64,000 bases of DNA, taken from positions 13,698-77,697 of the forward strand of contig NZ_JOAP01000035.1 in the NCBI RefSeq assembly GCF_000720475.1, given 5' to 3'. The notes below the pieces were generated by a model. The model saw nothing but the letters and a program-made list of their open reading frames with translations, did no database searches and had not been told where the DNA came from. Below, in pieces: positions 23,088 through 31,538 of the stretch (its first letter is position 1; each line of letters opens with the position of its first letter). Source of the DNA: Streptomyces aureocirculatus (GTDB taxonomy: Bacteria; Actinomycetota; Actinomycetes; Streptomycetales; Streptomycetaceae). Made by a program: the position numbers and the translations under genes.

Positions 23088-25487
23088 TCAGCCGTTGCGC
23101 TTCCAGCGCGGCTTGTCGTCGCGGCGGCCGAAGGAGCCGGTGCCGGTGCCGGTGCCGGAGCCGCGGTTGTAGGACGGGCGGTCGTGGCCGCCGGCGCGGT
23201 GGCCGCCGGCGGGGCGGTCGTCGCGGCGGTCACGGTTGAACGGGCGGTCGCTGCCCCGGTGACCGGACGGGCGGTCGTCACGGCGGAAGCCACCGCGGTC
23301 GTCACGGCGCTCGAACGGGCGGCCGCCACGCTCGTCACGACGCTCGCCGCCGCGGAAACCACCACGGTCGCCGCCACGGTCACCGCGGTCGTCGCGGCGG
23401 TCGCGGTTGAAGCCGGAGCCGCCACGGTCGTCACGGCGCTCGAAGGGGCGGCCGCCACGGTCGTCGCGGCGGAACCCGCCACGGTCGCCGCCACGCTCGC
23501 CACCGCGGTCGTCACGGCGGTCGTCACGGCGGAAGCCGCCACGGTCGCCGCCACGGTCACCGCGGTCGTCACGGTTGAAGCCGCCACGGTCGTCACGACG
23601 GTCGTCGCGACGGAAGCCGCCGCGGTCGTCACGGCGCTCGAAGGAACGGCCACCGCGGTCGTCGCGGCGGTCGTCACGGCGGAAGCCGCCACGGTCACCA
23701 CCGCGGTCACCGCCGCGGTCGTCACGGTTGGAGGGACGGCGCTCGTAGTTGCCGCGCTCGTCACGGGCCGGACGGCGCTGCTCGTACGACGAACGGTCCT
23801 CGCGGGCCGCCGGGCGCTCGGTGCGCTCCGGCGCCGACTGCTCGGGCACCGAGGCCACGGCGGGCTCGGCCACGGCCCCGGCGGGGGCCTCGGCAGCGGC
23901 GGCAGCGGCCTCGGCGACTGCGACCGCCGGGTCCTCGCCGCGCTCGCGGGCGGCACGGGCGGTCAGCCGGTCGGCCTCCTCGCGCAGCTCGGCGGCGCGG
24001 CGCTGGGCGCGCTCAAGCTCCTTGGTGAGGTCGCGGACCTCACGCTCGGCCTGGGTCGCGGCGTTGCCCGCGGAGTCGGCCTGCACCTCGGTCATGGAGC
24101 GGGCGCCGGTGATCTCGGCGACCTCCGGGTCGAAGGTGCCGCCGCCGTTGATGATGTGGCGCGTGGCGTCGACGCCCGCGTCCTCCATCAGGCGGAAGAT
24201 CTGGCGGCGCTGGTGCGGCAGGGAGAGGGAGACCACGGTGCCGCTGCGGCCGGCGCGGGCCGTACGACCCGAGCGGTGCAGATAGTCCTTGTGGTCGCCG
24301 GCCGGGTCCACGTTCAGGACCAGGTCGATGCCGTCGACGTGGATGCCGCGGGCGGCGACGTCGGTGGCGACGAGGGCGTTGACGTAGCCCTTCTTGAAGT
24401 CCTCCAGGACACGCGTACGAGCGCCCTGCGTCATGCCGCCGTGCAGCGCGTCGGCCTTCACACCGGAGTCGCAGAGCTGCTCGGCGATGCGGTCGGCGCC
24501 CAACTGGGTGCGGACGAAGATGATCGTGCGGCCCTTGCGCGCGGCGATGGCGGCCGTGACGGGCGCCTTGTCGCGGGGCTTCACGATGAGGATGTGGTGC
24601 GTCATGGTCGTGACGTTGCCCTGGGCGCTGTCGACCTCGTGCGTCACCGGGTTGGTCAGGTAGCGCTTGACCAGCGTGGAGATCTCGTTCTCCATCGTGG
24701 CCGAGAACAGCATGCGCTGGCCGCCGGACGGGACCTGGTCGAGCAGCTCGGTGACCTCGGGCAGGAAGCCCAGGTCGGACATCTGGTCGGCCTCGTCGAG
24801 CACCGCGATCTGGGTGTTCTCAAGGGAGCAGGCGCCGCGGCTGATGATGTCGCGCAGACGGCCCGGGGTGGCGACGAGGATGTCGACGCCGCGCTCGAGG
24901 GCGTAGATCTGGTTGCCCATGGACGTACCGCCGCAGACGACCTTCATCTTCAGGCCGAGCACGTCGCCGTAGGGCTGGAGGGCGTCCGCGACCTGCATCG
25001 CGAGCTCGCGGGTCGGGGTGAGGATGACGCCGCGGGGCTTCTTCTTCTCGGTGCGGCCGCCCTCGGCGAGGGTCGCCAGCATCGGCAGGCCGAAGGAGAG
25101 GGTCTTGCCGGAGCCGGTGCGGCCACGGCCGAGGATGTCCTTGCCGGCCAGGGCGTCCGGGATGGTCGCGGCCTGGATCGGGAAGGGGGAGGTCACGCCG
25201 TTCTGCGCGAGCTTGCGGACGATGCCCTCGGGCAGACCGAGGTCGCCGAAGGTGAGACCGGCCTCGGCGTCGCCCTCGGTGGCGTCGGCGGCGGCCACGG
25301 CCTCGTCGGCGGGGGCCTCGGAGACGTCGGCAGCCACGGCCTGGACCTCTACGGCCTCGACGGACGCTACGGCCTCCACGGCCGACACGGTCTCGACGGC
25401 CGCTACGGCCTCGACGGACTCGGTGATCTGGTTCTCGTCCTGGACCTGGACCTGGACAGCCTGAACGTCAAAACTGGAAATGGACAT
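23088..25487 (-). CDS. DEAD-box ATP-dependent RNA helicase with RGG tail
   Basis: The 799-aa protein starts MSISSFDVQAVQVQVQ at ATG 25487. After an acidic N-terminus rich in VEAV repeats, the RecA-like core begins near residue 85. It has FPIQAATIP (Q motif), GRGRTGSGKT (I), PTRELAM (Ia), DEADQM (II), SAT (III), TDVAARGIHVDGIDLV (V) and HRSGRTARAGRSG (VI). A coiled coil follows, then about 200 residues of Arg/Gly/Asp repeats (DRGGFRRDD) that should bind RNA. It resembles the cold-shock DEAD helicases (DeaD/CsdA, RhlE) involved in ribosome assembly and mRNA turnover. The 245-bp upstream region has no gene. Confidence 0.93.
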   Translation of the reverse strand: MSISSFDVQAVQVQVQDENQITESVEAVAAVETVSAVEAVASVEAVEVQAVAADVSEAPADEAVAAADATEGDAEAGLTFGDLGLPEGIVRKLAQNGVTSPFPIQAATIPDALAGKDILGRGRTGSGKTLSFGLPMLATLAEGGRTEKKKPRGVILTPTRELAMQVADALQPYGDVLGLKMKVVCGGTSMGNQIYALERGVDILVATPGRLRDIISRGACSLENTQIAVLDEADQMSDLGFLPEVTELLDQVPSGGQRMLFSATMENEISTLVKRYLTNPVTHEVDSAQGNVTTMTHHILIVKPRDKAPVTAAIAARKGRTIIFVRTQLGADRIAEQLCDSGVKADALHGGMTQGARTRVLEDFKKGYVNALVATDVAARGIHVDGIDLVLNVDPAGDHKDYLHRSGRTARAGRSGTVVSLSLPHQRRQIFRLMEDAGVDATRHIINGGGTFDPEVAEITGARSMTEVQADSAGNAATQAEREVRDLTKELERAQRRAAELREEADRLTARAARERGEDPAVAVAEAAAAAAEAPAGAVAEPAVASVPEQSAPERTERPAAREDRSSYEQRRPARDERGNYERRPSNRDDRGGDRGGDRGGFRRDDRRDDRGGRSFERRDDRGGFRRDDRRDDRGGFNRDDRGDRGGDRGGFRRDDRRDDRGGERGGDRGGFRRDDRGGRPFERRDDRGGSGFNRDRRDDRGDRGGDRGGFRGGERRDERGGRPFERRDDRGGFRRDDRPSGHRGSDRPFNRDRRDDRPAGGHRAGGHDRPSYNRGSGTGTGTGSFGRRDDKPRWKRNG
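23225..23745 (-). repeat. Arg/Gly/Asp-coding repeat tract in the helicase tail
   Basis: About 500 bp of imperfect units coding for GGFRRDDR, GGDRGG and RPFERRDDR variants. The near-identical codons make this stretch prone to recombination and to assembly error. Confidence 0.85.
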
Positions 25488-25732
25488 GCGAAATGCGAAA
25501 CCTTCCGGAGTCTCGGCACGCGCCCACAACTCCGTGATTTCGCAATGGACCGCCTCTATGCGGTCAGCCACGGCAAGGGAGAGTACGCGCCACGCGGCGC
25601 TCTCTTTGGCGGCGCCGGGCAAATGGGATCAAACGATCTACCACCATACGCACCCCCCACCCCATATGGCAAACGCCCACCATATCGGGGCTTCACACCC
25701 CCCACCAGCCTTCCGCGAACCCCCGCATCCCG

Positions 25733-26311
25733 CTAGGCGGGACCGGCCTGCGGCGAGGGCTCCCCCCGCCCCGCCGGCTCCCCCACCCCGCCGTGCGCGG
25801 ACGAGGAGGGCTCGGGCGATGTGGGCGCCTGCGTGGGGGTGGGAGTGGGGGACGAGGGCTCGGGCGGGGGCGTGCTGCGGGTCGGGGCGGGGCCCGGGCG
25901 GGTGCGGGAGGGGGTGGGGCGGCCGCCGCCGCTGGTGGGGGTCACGCTCGAACCGCCGCGGTTCCCGCCGCGCGAGGGCTCGCCGTCCACAACGGCGCCT
26001 TTACCGTGCCCGGCGGTGGCCTTCTTGCCGTCGCCGCCACCGCCACGGTCCCCCCGCCCCTTCTTCCCGTCCTTGCCACCCTTGCCGCCCTTGCCGTCGC
26101 CGTCCTTGCGGTCGCCATCGGCCCCGGGCCCGCGCGCTCCTCCGGGTGACACGGACCCCCCGTCGGGGACGGCGTCGCCGCTTCGCTCACCGGCGGACCG
26201 TGCGGGGGCGGGGGTGCCGCTCCCGTCGTCGCCGATGCTCATACAGCCCGTGGTCGCCGCGACGGCCACCGCGGCCGCGGCCCACCTGACGGTTACGTAC
26301 AACTGGCGCAC
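25733..26311 (-). CDS. Gly/Pro/Lys-rich putative lipoprotein
   Basis: The 192-aa product starts at GTG 26311 with GGAGG 9 nt upstream. The N-terminus is a signal peptide ending AATTGC, so Cys23 may be lipidated, though the position -3 Thr is not ideal for a lipobox. The rest is low complexity: a Lys/Gly/Asp-rich block (KGGKGGKDGKKGRGD) and then a Pro/Ser/Thr-rich tail, probably a flexible cell-wall-spanning region. No enzymatic domain. Confidence 0.6.
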   Translation of the reverse strand: MRQLYVTVRWAAAAVAVAATTGCMSIGDDGSGTPAPARSAGERSGDAVPDGGSVSPGGARGPGADGDRKDGDGKGGKGGKDGKKGRGDRGGGGDGKKATAGHGKGAVVDGEPSRGGNRGGSSVTPTSGGGRPTPSRTRPGPAPTRSTPPPEPSSPTPTPTQAPTSPEPSSSAHGGVGEPAGRGEPSPQAGPA

Positions 26312-26498
26312 GGCCGAGCACCTCCGAAGGCGCTGGGGAAAGGGACGCCCTGCCCAACTCCCGCGCCCCGCGGGAGGACACGGACGCGTACGGCTCCGCC
26401 GTGGAGCCGTGACCCGGCCCCGGCCACCGCGTCACCGGAACCCGGGACCGTGGGTGTGCCCACACGGGAGGCGGGCGGCAGCCGGAAACCGAACGGGC

Positions 26499-26867
26499 TC
26501 AGCCGTAGCCCAGGGCATGGAGGCGGTCGTCATCGATCCCGAAATGATGGGCGACCTCGTGGACGACGGTGATCTCGGTCTCGGCGACGACGTCCTCGCG
26601 GGACTCGCACATCCGCAGGGTGGGCCCCCGGTAGATGGTGATGCGGTCGGGCAGGACACCCGCGTACCACTCGCCGCGATCGGTCAGCGGAGTCCCCTCG
26701 TAAAGACCAAGGAGCTCGGGGTCGTCGCTGGGCGGTTCGTCCTCGACGAACACCGCCACGTTGTCCATGAGCCGCGTCAGCTCAGGGGGGATCCGGTCGA
26801 GCGCCTCGGCCACCAGTTCCTCGAACTCCTCGCGCGTCATCTCCAGCACCCGCCCATTGTCGGCCAC
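26499..26867 (-). CDS. Minimal zincin-like metallopeptidase family protein
   Basis: The 122-aa protein is of the small bacterial metallopeptidase (mini-zincin) family. TEITVVHEVAHHFGIDDDRL carries HExxH plus the downstream Asp that complete the zinc site, at about residues 99-118. ITIYRGPTL is a conserved strand. Three start codons are possible: GTG 26867, GTG 26849 or ATG 26840; none has a strong Shine-Dalgarno sequence. No signal peptide is visible, so it is probably cytosolic. Physiological substrate unknown. Confidence 0.85.
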   Translation of the reverse strand: MADNGRVLEMTREEFEELVAEALDRIPPELTRLMDNVAVFVEDEPPSDDPELLGLYEGTPLTDRGEWYAGVLPDRITIYRGPTLRMCESREDVVAETEITVVHEVAHHFGIDDDRLHALGYG

Positions 26868-26930
26868 ACCCGGCGACTACCACCTCCCCGGAAGGGCATG
26901 GTGACCGCCGGGTACGGGCATACGGGCCCA

Positions 26931-28490
26931 ATGGGGCGCGAAGTGCCGGTCGTTCTACGCAAACTGAGCAGCCTGCGCGGGGCGCCGACAGCTCTGGTAC
27001 GCCGCTACCGCGCAGGTCGCCCACCGCCGACGGCGGACCTCACCCGCACCCCGCACCCGTTCGGCCGTGCGCTCGGCCTGGTGGCGGTGGTGGTGCTCGG
27101 GGCCTGGCTGGGCCTTCTGGTGGTGGGCAGTGTCCGCACCTCGGTGGGGCCGATGGACACCCGGATGCAGTTGCGCCCGTCCCTGACCGGCGGAACGAAG
27201 ATCGACGTCTCCCCCCTCGGCGCCCTCGAACTGAACTCGCACGTGGCGCCGATCCGCCTGGACGTGGAGGTGGACCGCCTCGACCCGGTGCGGTCGGAGG
27301 CGCTTGTGGACCACCCGGAGCGGATCTCGGGGATGCAGGAGGAGGTGGCGGGGGACGTCGCGCACGGGACGCTCGACCTGGCGGTACGGTCCTGCGCCGC
27401 CGTGGTCGCGGGCGCGACGGCACTGGGCCTCGCGGTGTACCGCAGGCCGCGCAGGGCGCTGGCGGCGGGCGGCCTCGCGCTGACGCTCCTGGCGGCGTCG
27501 GGAGGGGTGGCGTACGCGACGTGGAACCCGAAGTCGGTCCTGGAGCCGAAGTTCTCCGGGCTGCTCAGCAGCGCCCCCTCCGTCGTCGGCAACGCCCGCA
27601 ACATCGTGAGCGAGTTCGACGTCTACCAGCGGGAGTTGGCGCGCCTGGTGACGAACGTGACCAAGCTGTACGACGTCACGTCGACGCTGCCCGCGTACGA
27701 ACCGGACCCGTCGACGATCCGCGTGCTGCACGTGTCGGACATCCACCTCAACCCGGCGAGCTGGAAGATCATCTCTTCCCTGGTGGAGCAGTACGAGATC
27801 GACGTCATCGTGGACTCCGGGGACACGATGGACCACGGGACGGCGGCGGAGAACGCGTTCCTGGACCCGATCGAGGACCTCGGGGCGCCATACGTATGGG
27901 TACGGGGCAACCACGACTCCCTCGCCACCCAGAAGTACCTCAAGAAGCTCAAGAACACCCACGTCCTGGACGGCGGGAAGGCGGTGGACGTCGCGGGCCT
28001 GCGGTTCGCGGGCATCGGGGACCCCCAGTTCACGCCGGACCGCTCGGAGAAGCAGGAGGGCGACGCGGTGGAGGAGATGGCGGGCATCAACCTCGCCACG
28101 TCCCTGTTCGAGGAGGCGGCGAAGAGCAGGCCGGTGGACGTGGCGGTGGCGCACAACCCGACGGCCGCGAGGAAGACGGACGGGGCGGTGCCGCTGGTGC
28201 TCGCGGGGCATGTGCACCACCAGGAGATGGAGGTCATGGAGAGGGGCACACGGCTGCGGATCGAGGGCTCCACGGGCGGCAGCGGCCTGCGGGCGGTCGA
28301 GGGGGAGCACCCCGACCCGGTCGAGACGTCCGTCCTCTACCTGGACCGCGCGACCAAGCGCCTCCAGGCCTGGGACGAGATCAAACTGGGCGGCCTGGGC
28401 CTCACGAAGGCCGAGGTCAGCCGCCACCTCCCCAAGGAGAACCAGCCCGGCGCCGACCCCTCGACACCCCCGCCGGCGCCACCGTCGTAA
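26931..28490 (+). CDS. Membrane-anchored calcineurin-like metallophosphoesterase
   Basis: The protein is about 519 aa if it starts at ATG 26931; GTG 26943 and ATG 26899 are alternatives. Three hydrophobic segments (LGLVAVVVLGAWLGLLVVG, CAAVVAGATALGLAV, GGLALTLLAASGGVAY) precede the catalytic domain. The domain has all phosphoesterase blocks: SDIHLNP, DSGDTMDHG, RGNHDS, AVAHNP and LAGHVHHQE, which supply the two metal sites. The substrate is unknown. It is divergent from the mini-zincin gene and followed by the tRNA cluster. Confidence 0.88.
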   Translation: MGREVPVVLRKLSSLRGAPTALVRRYRAGRPPPTADLTRTPHPFGRALGLVAVVVLGAWLGLLVVGSVRTSVGPMDTRMQLRPSLTGGTKIDVSPLGALELNSHVAPIRLDVEVDRLDPVRSEALVDHPERISGMQEEVAGDVAHGTLDLAVRSCAAVVAGATALGLAVYRRPRRALAAGGLALTLLAASGGVAYATWNPKSVLEPKFSGLLSSAPSVVGNARNIVSEFDVYQRELARLVTNVTKLYDVTSTLPAYEPDPSTIRVLHVSDIHLNPASWKIISSLVEQYEIDVIVDSGDTMDHGTAAENAFLDPIEDLGAPYVWVRGNHDSLATQKYLKKLKNTHVLDGGKAVDVAGLRFAGIGDPQFTPDRSEKQEGDAVEEMAGINLATSLFEEAAKSRPVDVAVAHNPTAARKTDGAVPLVLAGHVHHQEMEVMERGTRLRIEGSTGGSGLRAVEGEHPDPVETSVLYLDRATKRLQAWDEIKLGGLGLTKAEVSRHLPKENQPGADPSTPPPAPPS

Positions 28491-28496
28491 ACCGTT

Positions 28497-28526
28497 TTGG
28501 CGATCCCTCCCCCCATCCCATATGCT
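28497..28526 (+). promoter_or_regulatory. Promoter of the tRNA-Glu/Asp/Phe cluster
   Basis: TTGGCG (28497-28502) and TATGCT (28521-28526) are 18 bp apart, close to the sigma-HrdB consensus, and lie about 45 bp before tRNA-Glu. Confidence 0.7.
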
Positions 28527-28571
28527 TCTCACGTCCCCGACGCGCTGCAAAGCGCCCACGGCGGGCCCTTA

Positions 28572-28644
28572 GCCCTCATCGTCTAGTGGCCCAGGACGCC
28601 GCCCTTTCAAGGCGGTAGCACGGGTTCGAATCCCGTTGGGGGCA
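28572..28644 (+). tRNA. tRNA-Glu (TTC)
   Basis: 73-nt cloverleaf starting gccctcatcgtctagtgg, anticodon TTC in the loop between gccc and ggc arms, T arm CGGGTTCGAATCCCG. First of three tRNAs in the cluster; CCA not encoded. Confidence 0.95.
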
Positions 28645-28682
28645 CGCAACACCTGTGCGAGACTAGTGCTCGCACAAAGCTT

Positions 28683-28757
28683 GGTCCTGTGGAGCAGTTT
28701 GGAGTGCTCGCCACCCTGTCAAGGTGGAGGCCGCGGGTTCAAATCCCGTCAGGACCG
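28683..28757 (+). tRNA. tRNA-Asp (GTC), copy 1
   Basis: 75-nt cloverleaf with acceptor ggtcctg/caggacc and anticodon GTC. It is identical over its whole length to the tRNA at 35600-35674. Confidence 0.95.
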
Positions 28758-28785
28758 CTTGCGATTTCCGCTCGCGGGGTCGCGT

Positions 28786-28859
28786 GGCTGGGTAGCTCAG
28801 TTGGTACGAGCGATCGCCTGAAAAGCGATAGGTCGCCGGTTCGATCCCGGCCCCAGCCA
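28786..28859 (+). tRNA. tRNA-Phe (GAA)
   Basis: 74-nt cloverleaf with acceptor ggctggg/cccagcc, anticodon GAA (cctgaaaag) and T arm CCGGTTCGATCCCGG. Confidence 0.95.
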
Positions 28860-28867
28860 CCTTTCCC

Positions 28868-28899
28868 CGAAGGCCCCGTCCACCTGGACGGGGCCTTCG
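28868..28899 (+). terminator. Terminator of the tRNA cluster
   Basis: Perfect 14-bp arms (28868-28881 and 28886-28899) with a 4-nt loop, 8 bp after tRNA-Phe. Confidence 0.8.
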
Positions 28900-28944
28900 G
28901 CGTACCCCCCCCCGGGGTCGGCCTGGGCTACGCCCCACCCCCTA

Positions 28945-29238
28945 AAGAACGGGCACCCGGCAGGTGGGCTGTGCCCACCCGTTCCGCCCCTGGCGGACCA
29001 GTTGCCCACAGCGAGGGCGGACCAGTTGCCCACAGCGAGGGCGGGGTAGTTGGCCGCGGCGGGAGCCACAGACGAGCCGGGAGTCGCCATCGAACCGGAG
29101 GGGTCGTGGCGGTATGACCGAGCGCAGCGTGCCAAGCAACACACTTACGGTGCGGGGAAGCCAGGGAGTGTCCACTACGCGAGCACGGCCATACCGCCAC
29201 GACCCCGCCACCCCCACAACCGGAAAGGCGAAAACGAC
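28945..29238. repeat. Dispersed repeat copy 1, core with 17-bp terminal inverted repeats
   Basis: The block recurs in inverted orientation at 45594-45899 with high identity. Its core (29100-29206) is bounded by perfect inverted repeats ggggtcgtggcggtatg and cataccgccacgacccc. A 24-bp unit starting ggcggaccagttgcccac is duplicated in this copy and single in the other. No convincing coding sequence lies inside. It lies downstream of the CcdA-like gene. Confidence 0.85.
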
Positions 29239-29263
29239 CGTCGCCGCAGACGAGGCCCAGATC

Positions 29264-30097
29264 TCAGGCGTCCGACTCGGACTCGACGGAACGCCGCCGA
29301 ACAAGCACCACCAACCCCACCACCACCACGACCCCCACCAGCAGCACCCAGTCAGGCACCGCGTCCCCGAACCGCGAAGCCCACTCCTGCACGGCGAACG
29401 AGTCGTCCACATCCAGCAGCCCCGGCAGCGCGGCAGCCCCGTCGTACGCCAGGAACAACCCCCCGAGCAGCACGAAGAACAGCCCCGAGAGCACCGACGT
29501 CGTATGCAGCTCGAACCGCCCGACCCGGAACACCCGCCCCCGAAGCCACCCCCGCCGCCCCAGCTCGAACCGCTCCCACAACACGGCAAGCACGAACAGC
29601 GGCACAGCCATCCCGAGGGCGTACACGGCAAGGAGCGCGCCCCCGTACACGGGAGAGCCACTCACGGCCGCCACGGTCAGCACGCTCCCGAGGATCGGCC
29701 CGGCACAGAACCCGGCAAGCCCGTACACCGCCCCGAGCGCGTACACGGACAGAGCCGTGGTCGGCCGGATCCGCCCGGACAGCTCAACCATGCGCCGCGA
29801 GGCGAATCCAAGCCCCACCACCTGCGCGACACCCAGCGCGATGATCAGCCACCCGGCCCAGAAGACCAACTGCTCCCGGTGCCCGAAGAAGAACCGCCCG
29901 GCCACGGACCCGGCGGCCCCCAGGGGCACCAGCGTCGTGGCGAGCCCGGCGTAGAAGATCCCGGTACGGGCGAGCAGCCGCGAAGTGGAATCGATCGAGT
30001 AGGCGAAGAAGGCGGGCAGCAACAGAGCGCTGCACGGACTGACCAACGCGAGCAACCCCGCCAGAAAGGCAGCGAAGTACCCCACATCGGAGGTCAC
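29264..30097 (-). CDS. CcdA/DsbD-type thiol-disulfide membrane protein
   Basis: This 277-aa protein has about six hydrophobic segments and the conserved CcdA cysteine regions LALVSPCSALLLPAF (about residues 16-30) and YGLAGFCAGPILGSVLTV. CcdA/DsbD proteins pass electrons across the membrane from cytosolic thioredoxin to extracytosolic thiol proteins. GTG 30097 overlaps the stop of the DsbA-like gene (GTGA), so the two are coupled and probably act as a redox pair outside the cell. Confidence 0.88.
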   Translation of the reverse strand: MTSDVGYFAAFLAGLLALVSPCSALLLPAFFAYSIDSTSRLLARTGIFYAGLATTLVPLGAAGSVAGRFFFGHREQLVFWAGWLIIALGVAQVVGLGFASRRMVELSGRIRPTTALSVYALGAVYGLAGFCAGPILGSVLTVAAVSGSPVYGGALLAVYALGMAVPLFVLAVLWERFELGRRGWLRGRVFRVGRFELHTTSVLSGLFFVLLGGLFLAYDGAAALPGLLDVDDSFAVQEWASRFGDAVPDWVLLVGVVVVVGLVVLVRRRSVESESDA

Positions 30098-30927
30098 TTG
30101 CCGCTCCCCTCACCGGAGGAGGGGGAGGAAGGGGAGTCGGGAGAGGAAGGAGAGGCGGCAGCCGCAGCCTCGATGGCCCGCTCGAACACGGCGTCAGGCT
30201 GCGCCCCGGCAATAGGCTGCCCGTTGACGAGGAAGGACGGCGTGGAGGCGGCGCCGAGCTTGTACCCCTCTTCCTGGTCCTTCTTCACGGCGTCCCGAGC
30301 AGCCCCACTGTCCGCGTCCTCGGCGAACCGCTCCACGTCCTTGACCCCGGCCGCACGGGCGAGCTCCTTCAGGCGCCCCTCCCCGAAACCCTTGTCCTTG
30401 GCGCCGTCCGCGTACGCGGCTTCGTGGAACTGCCAGAACCGCCCCTGCCGCCCGGCGGCCCAGGCGCCACGGGCGGCCCGCTCGGAGTCCTCACCGAAGA
30501 TGGGGAAGTTCCGCCACTCGATGCGCAGGGTCCCGTCCTCCACGTATTTTTTCACCAGGTCGGGCTCGGTGTCGCGGGCGAACTTCCCGCAGAAGCCGCA
30601 CTTGAAGTCGGCGTACTCGATCATGACGACGGGGGCATCGGCCTTGCCCTGGGCGAGCGGGTCCTCGGCGTCGCGCCGGGCGAGGGCTTCGAGCTCGGGG
30701 TAGGCACCCTTGCGGGGGGCGGCGGAGGAACCCCCGGAGGACCCGGAGGACCCGGAAGACGCAGCCGAGTCCCCCTTCTCGGCGGTGGCGACGGACGGCT
30801 CTTCCGGCTTGGTGGCGGTGTACGAGGCGAACCCGAGCAGACCGGCGGCGAGGGCCACGCCGACGACGACGGCGATGTTCTTCTTCTTACGGGCGGAAGG
30901 CGACGTTTTGCGGGCGGAAGACGACAT
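30094..30927 (-). CDS. DsbA-family thioredoxin-fold protein, membrane anchored
   Basis: The 277-aa protein has an N-terminal membrane anchor (NIAVVVGVALAAGLLGFASY, about residues 17-36), a Ser/Gly-rich linker and a DsbA/thioredoxin domain with active site DFKCGFCGKF (about residue 110). TPSFLVNG supplies the cis-proline loop. The C-terminus is a Ser/Pro-rich tail. It should form or rearrange disulfides in exported proteins. ATG 30927 has AGGAG about 11 nt upstream. Translation is coupled to the CcdA-like gene. Confidence 0.9.
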   Translation of the reverse strand: MSSSARKTSPSARKKKNIAVVVGVALAAGLLGFASYTATKPEEPSVATAEKGDSAASSGSSGSSGGSSAAPRKGAYPELEALARRDAEDPLAQGKADAPVVMIEYADFKCGFCGKFARDTEPDLVKKYVEDGTLRIEWRNFPIFGEDSERAARGAWAAGRQGRFWQFHEAAYADGAKDKGFGEGRLKELARAAGVKDVERFAEDADSGAARDAVKKDQEEGYKLGAASTPSFLVNGQPIAGAQPDAVFERAIEAAAAASPSSPDSPSSPSSGEGSGK

Positions 30928-30996
30928 GGGGCTGCACTTCTCCTGTTACTGCATGTATGCGTGACAAATGGGACTTCCAGGACATATGGCGATGTC

Positions 30997-31455
30997 CTAC
31001 ACGCGCAGAACGGAGAGATCTATCGGCGAGGGCGGCACAAGGCCGGGCGGGGCCCGCCCAGGCATGAGGCACAGCACGGCCTGGTCGGCGCCCCAGGCGG
31101 AAGAAGTGGCGGCACGGTTGTCGTAGAGGGCGGGAAGCAACTCGTAGGAGGAGGGGAACCGCGGCGGAGCGGCGGGCCGCTGCCCGTCGTCCTTCGGGCT
31201 TCGCCCGCAGCCGGGCACATCGCGCTGATCCCCGGCCCCGGCACGGATCGTGTCACCGCCCCCAGCCCGCACATCAGCAGAGCTCAAAGCCGAAACGGAA
31301 CGCAGAGCCCCGGCGGAGCCCAGACCCCCGGCACCCGGACCGGAAGCCCCAGCGGAACCCGGAGCCCCGACAGAACCGCACAACACCCCCACCCCGAGCA
31401 CAACGACCAGCACCCCCACCAGGGAGCACCACGCAAGCCGCGCTCGGGACCACAT
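30997..31455 (-). CDS. Small exported or membrane protein of unknown function
   Basis: The 152-aa product probably starts MWSRARLAWCSLVGVLVVVL (ATG 31455), a signal anchor. A Gly/Ala/Ser-rich middle and a more conserved-looking end (PPRFPSSYELLPALYDNRAA, DQAVLCLMPG) follow. No family recognised. It is divergent from hrpA, with about 80 bp between the starts, and lies upstream of the DsbA-like gene in the same direction. Confidence 0.55.
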   Translation of the reverse strand: MWSRARLAWCSLVGVLVVVLGVGVLCGSVGAPGSAGASGPGAGGLGSAGALRSVSALSSADVRAGGGDTIRAGAGDQRDVPGCGRSPKDDGQRPAAPPRFPSSYELLPALYDNRAATSSAWGADQAVLCLMPGRAPPGLVPPSPIDLSVLRV

Positions 31456-31538
31456 GCCCGGAATCGTACGTGCTCTCCCGTGCCCCACGGGAAATCAGTT
31501 GGCCGTTCCCGAGCCGCGGGTGAGATCCTGGACTGCGT

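Noticed and set aside
23225..23745. Regular repeats as a possible CRISPR array
   Set aside because: They encode an Arg/Gly/Asp tail of an RNA helicase in a continuous reading frame.
23184..25736. 850-codon plus-strand frame rich in Ala/Val over the helicase gene
   Set aside because: Mirror of the RGG repeats and helicase core; no independent signal.
28928..29200. Small frames on both strands inside the dispersed repeat
   Set aside because: They arise from the inverted and tandem repeats, lack natural composition and differ between the two copies.
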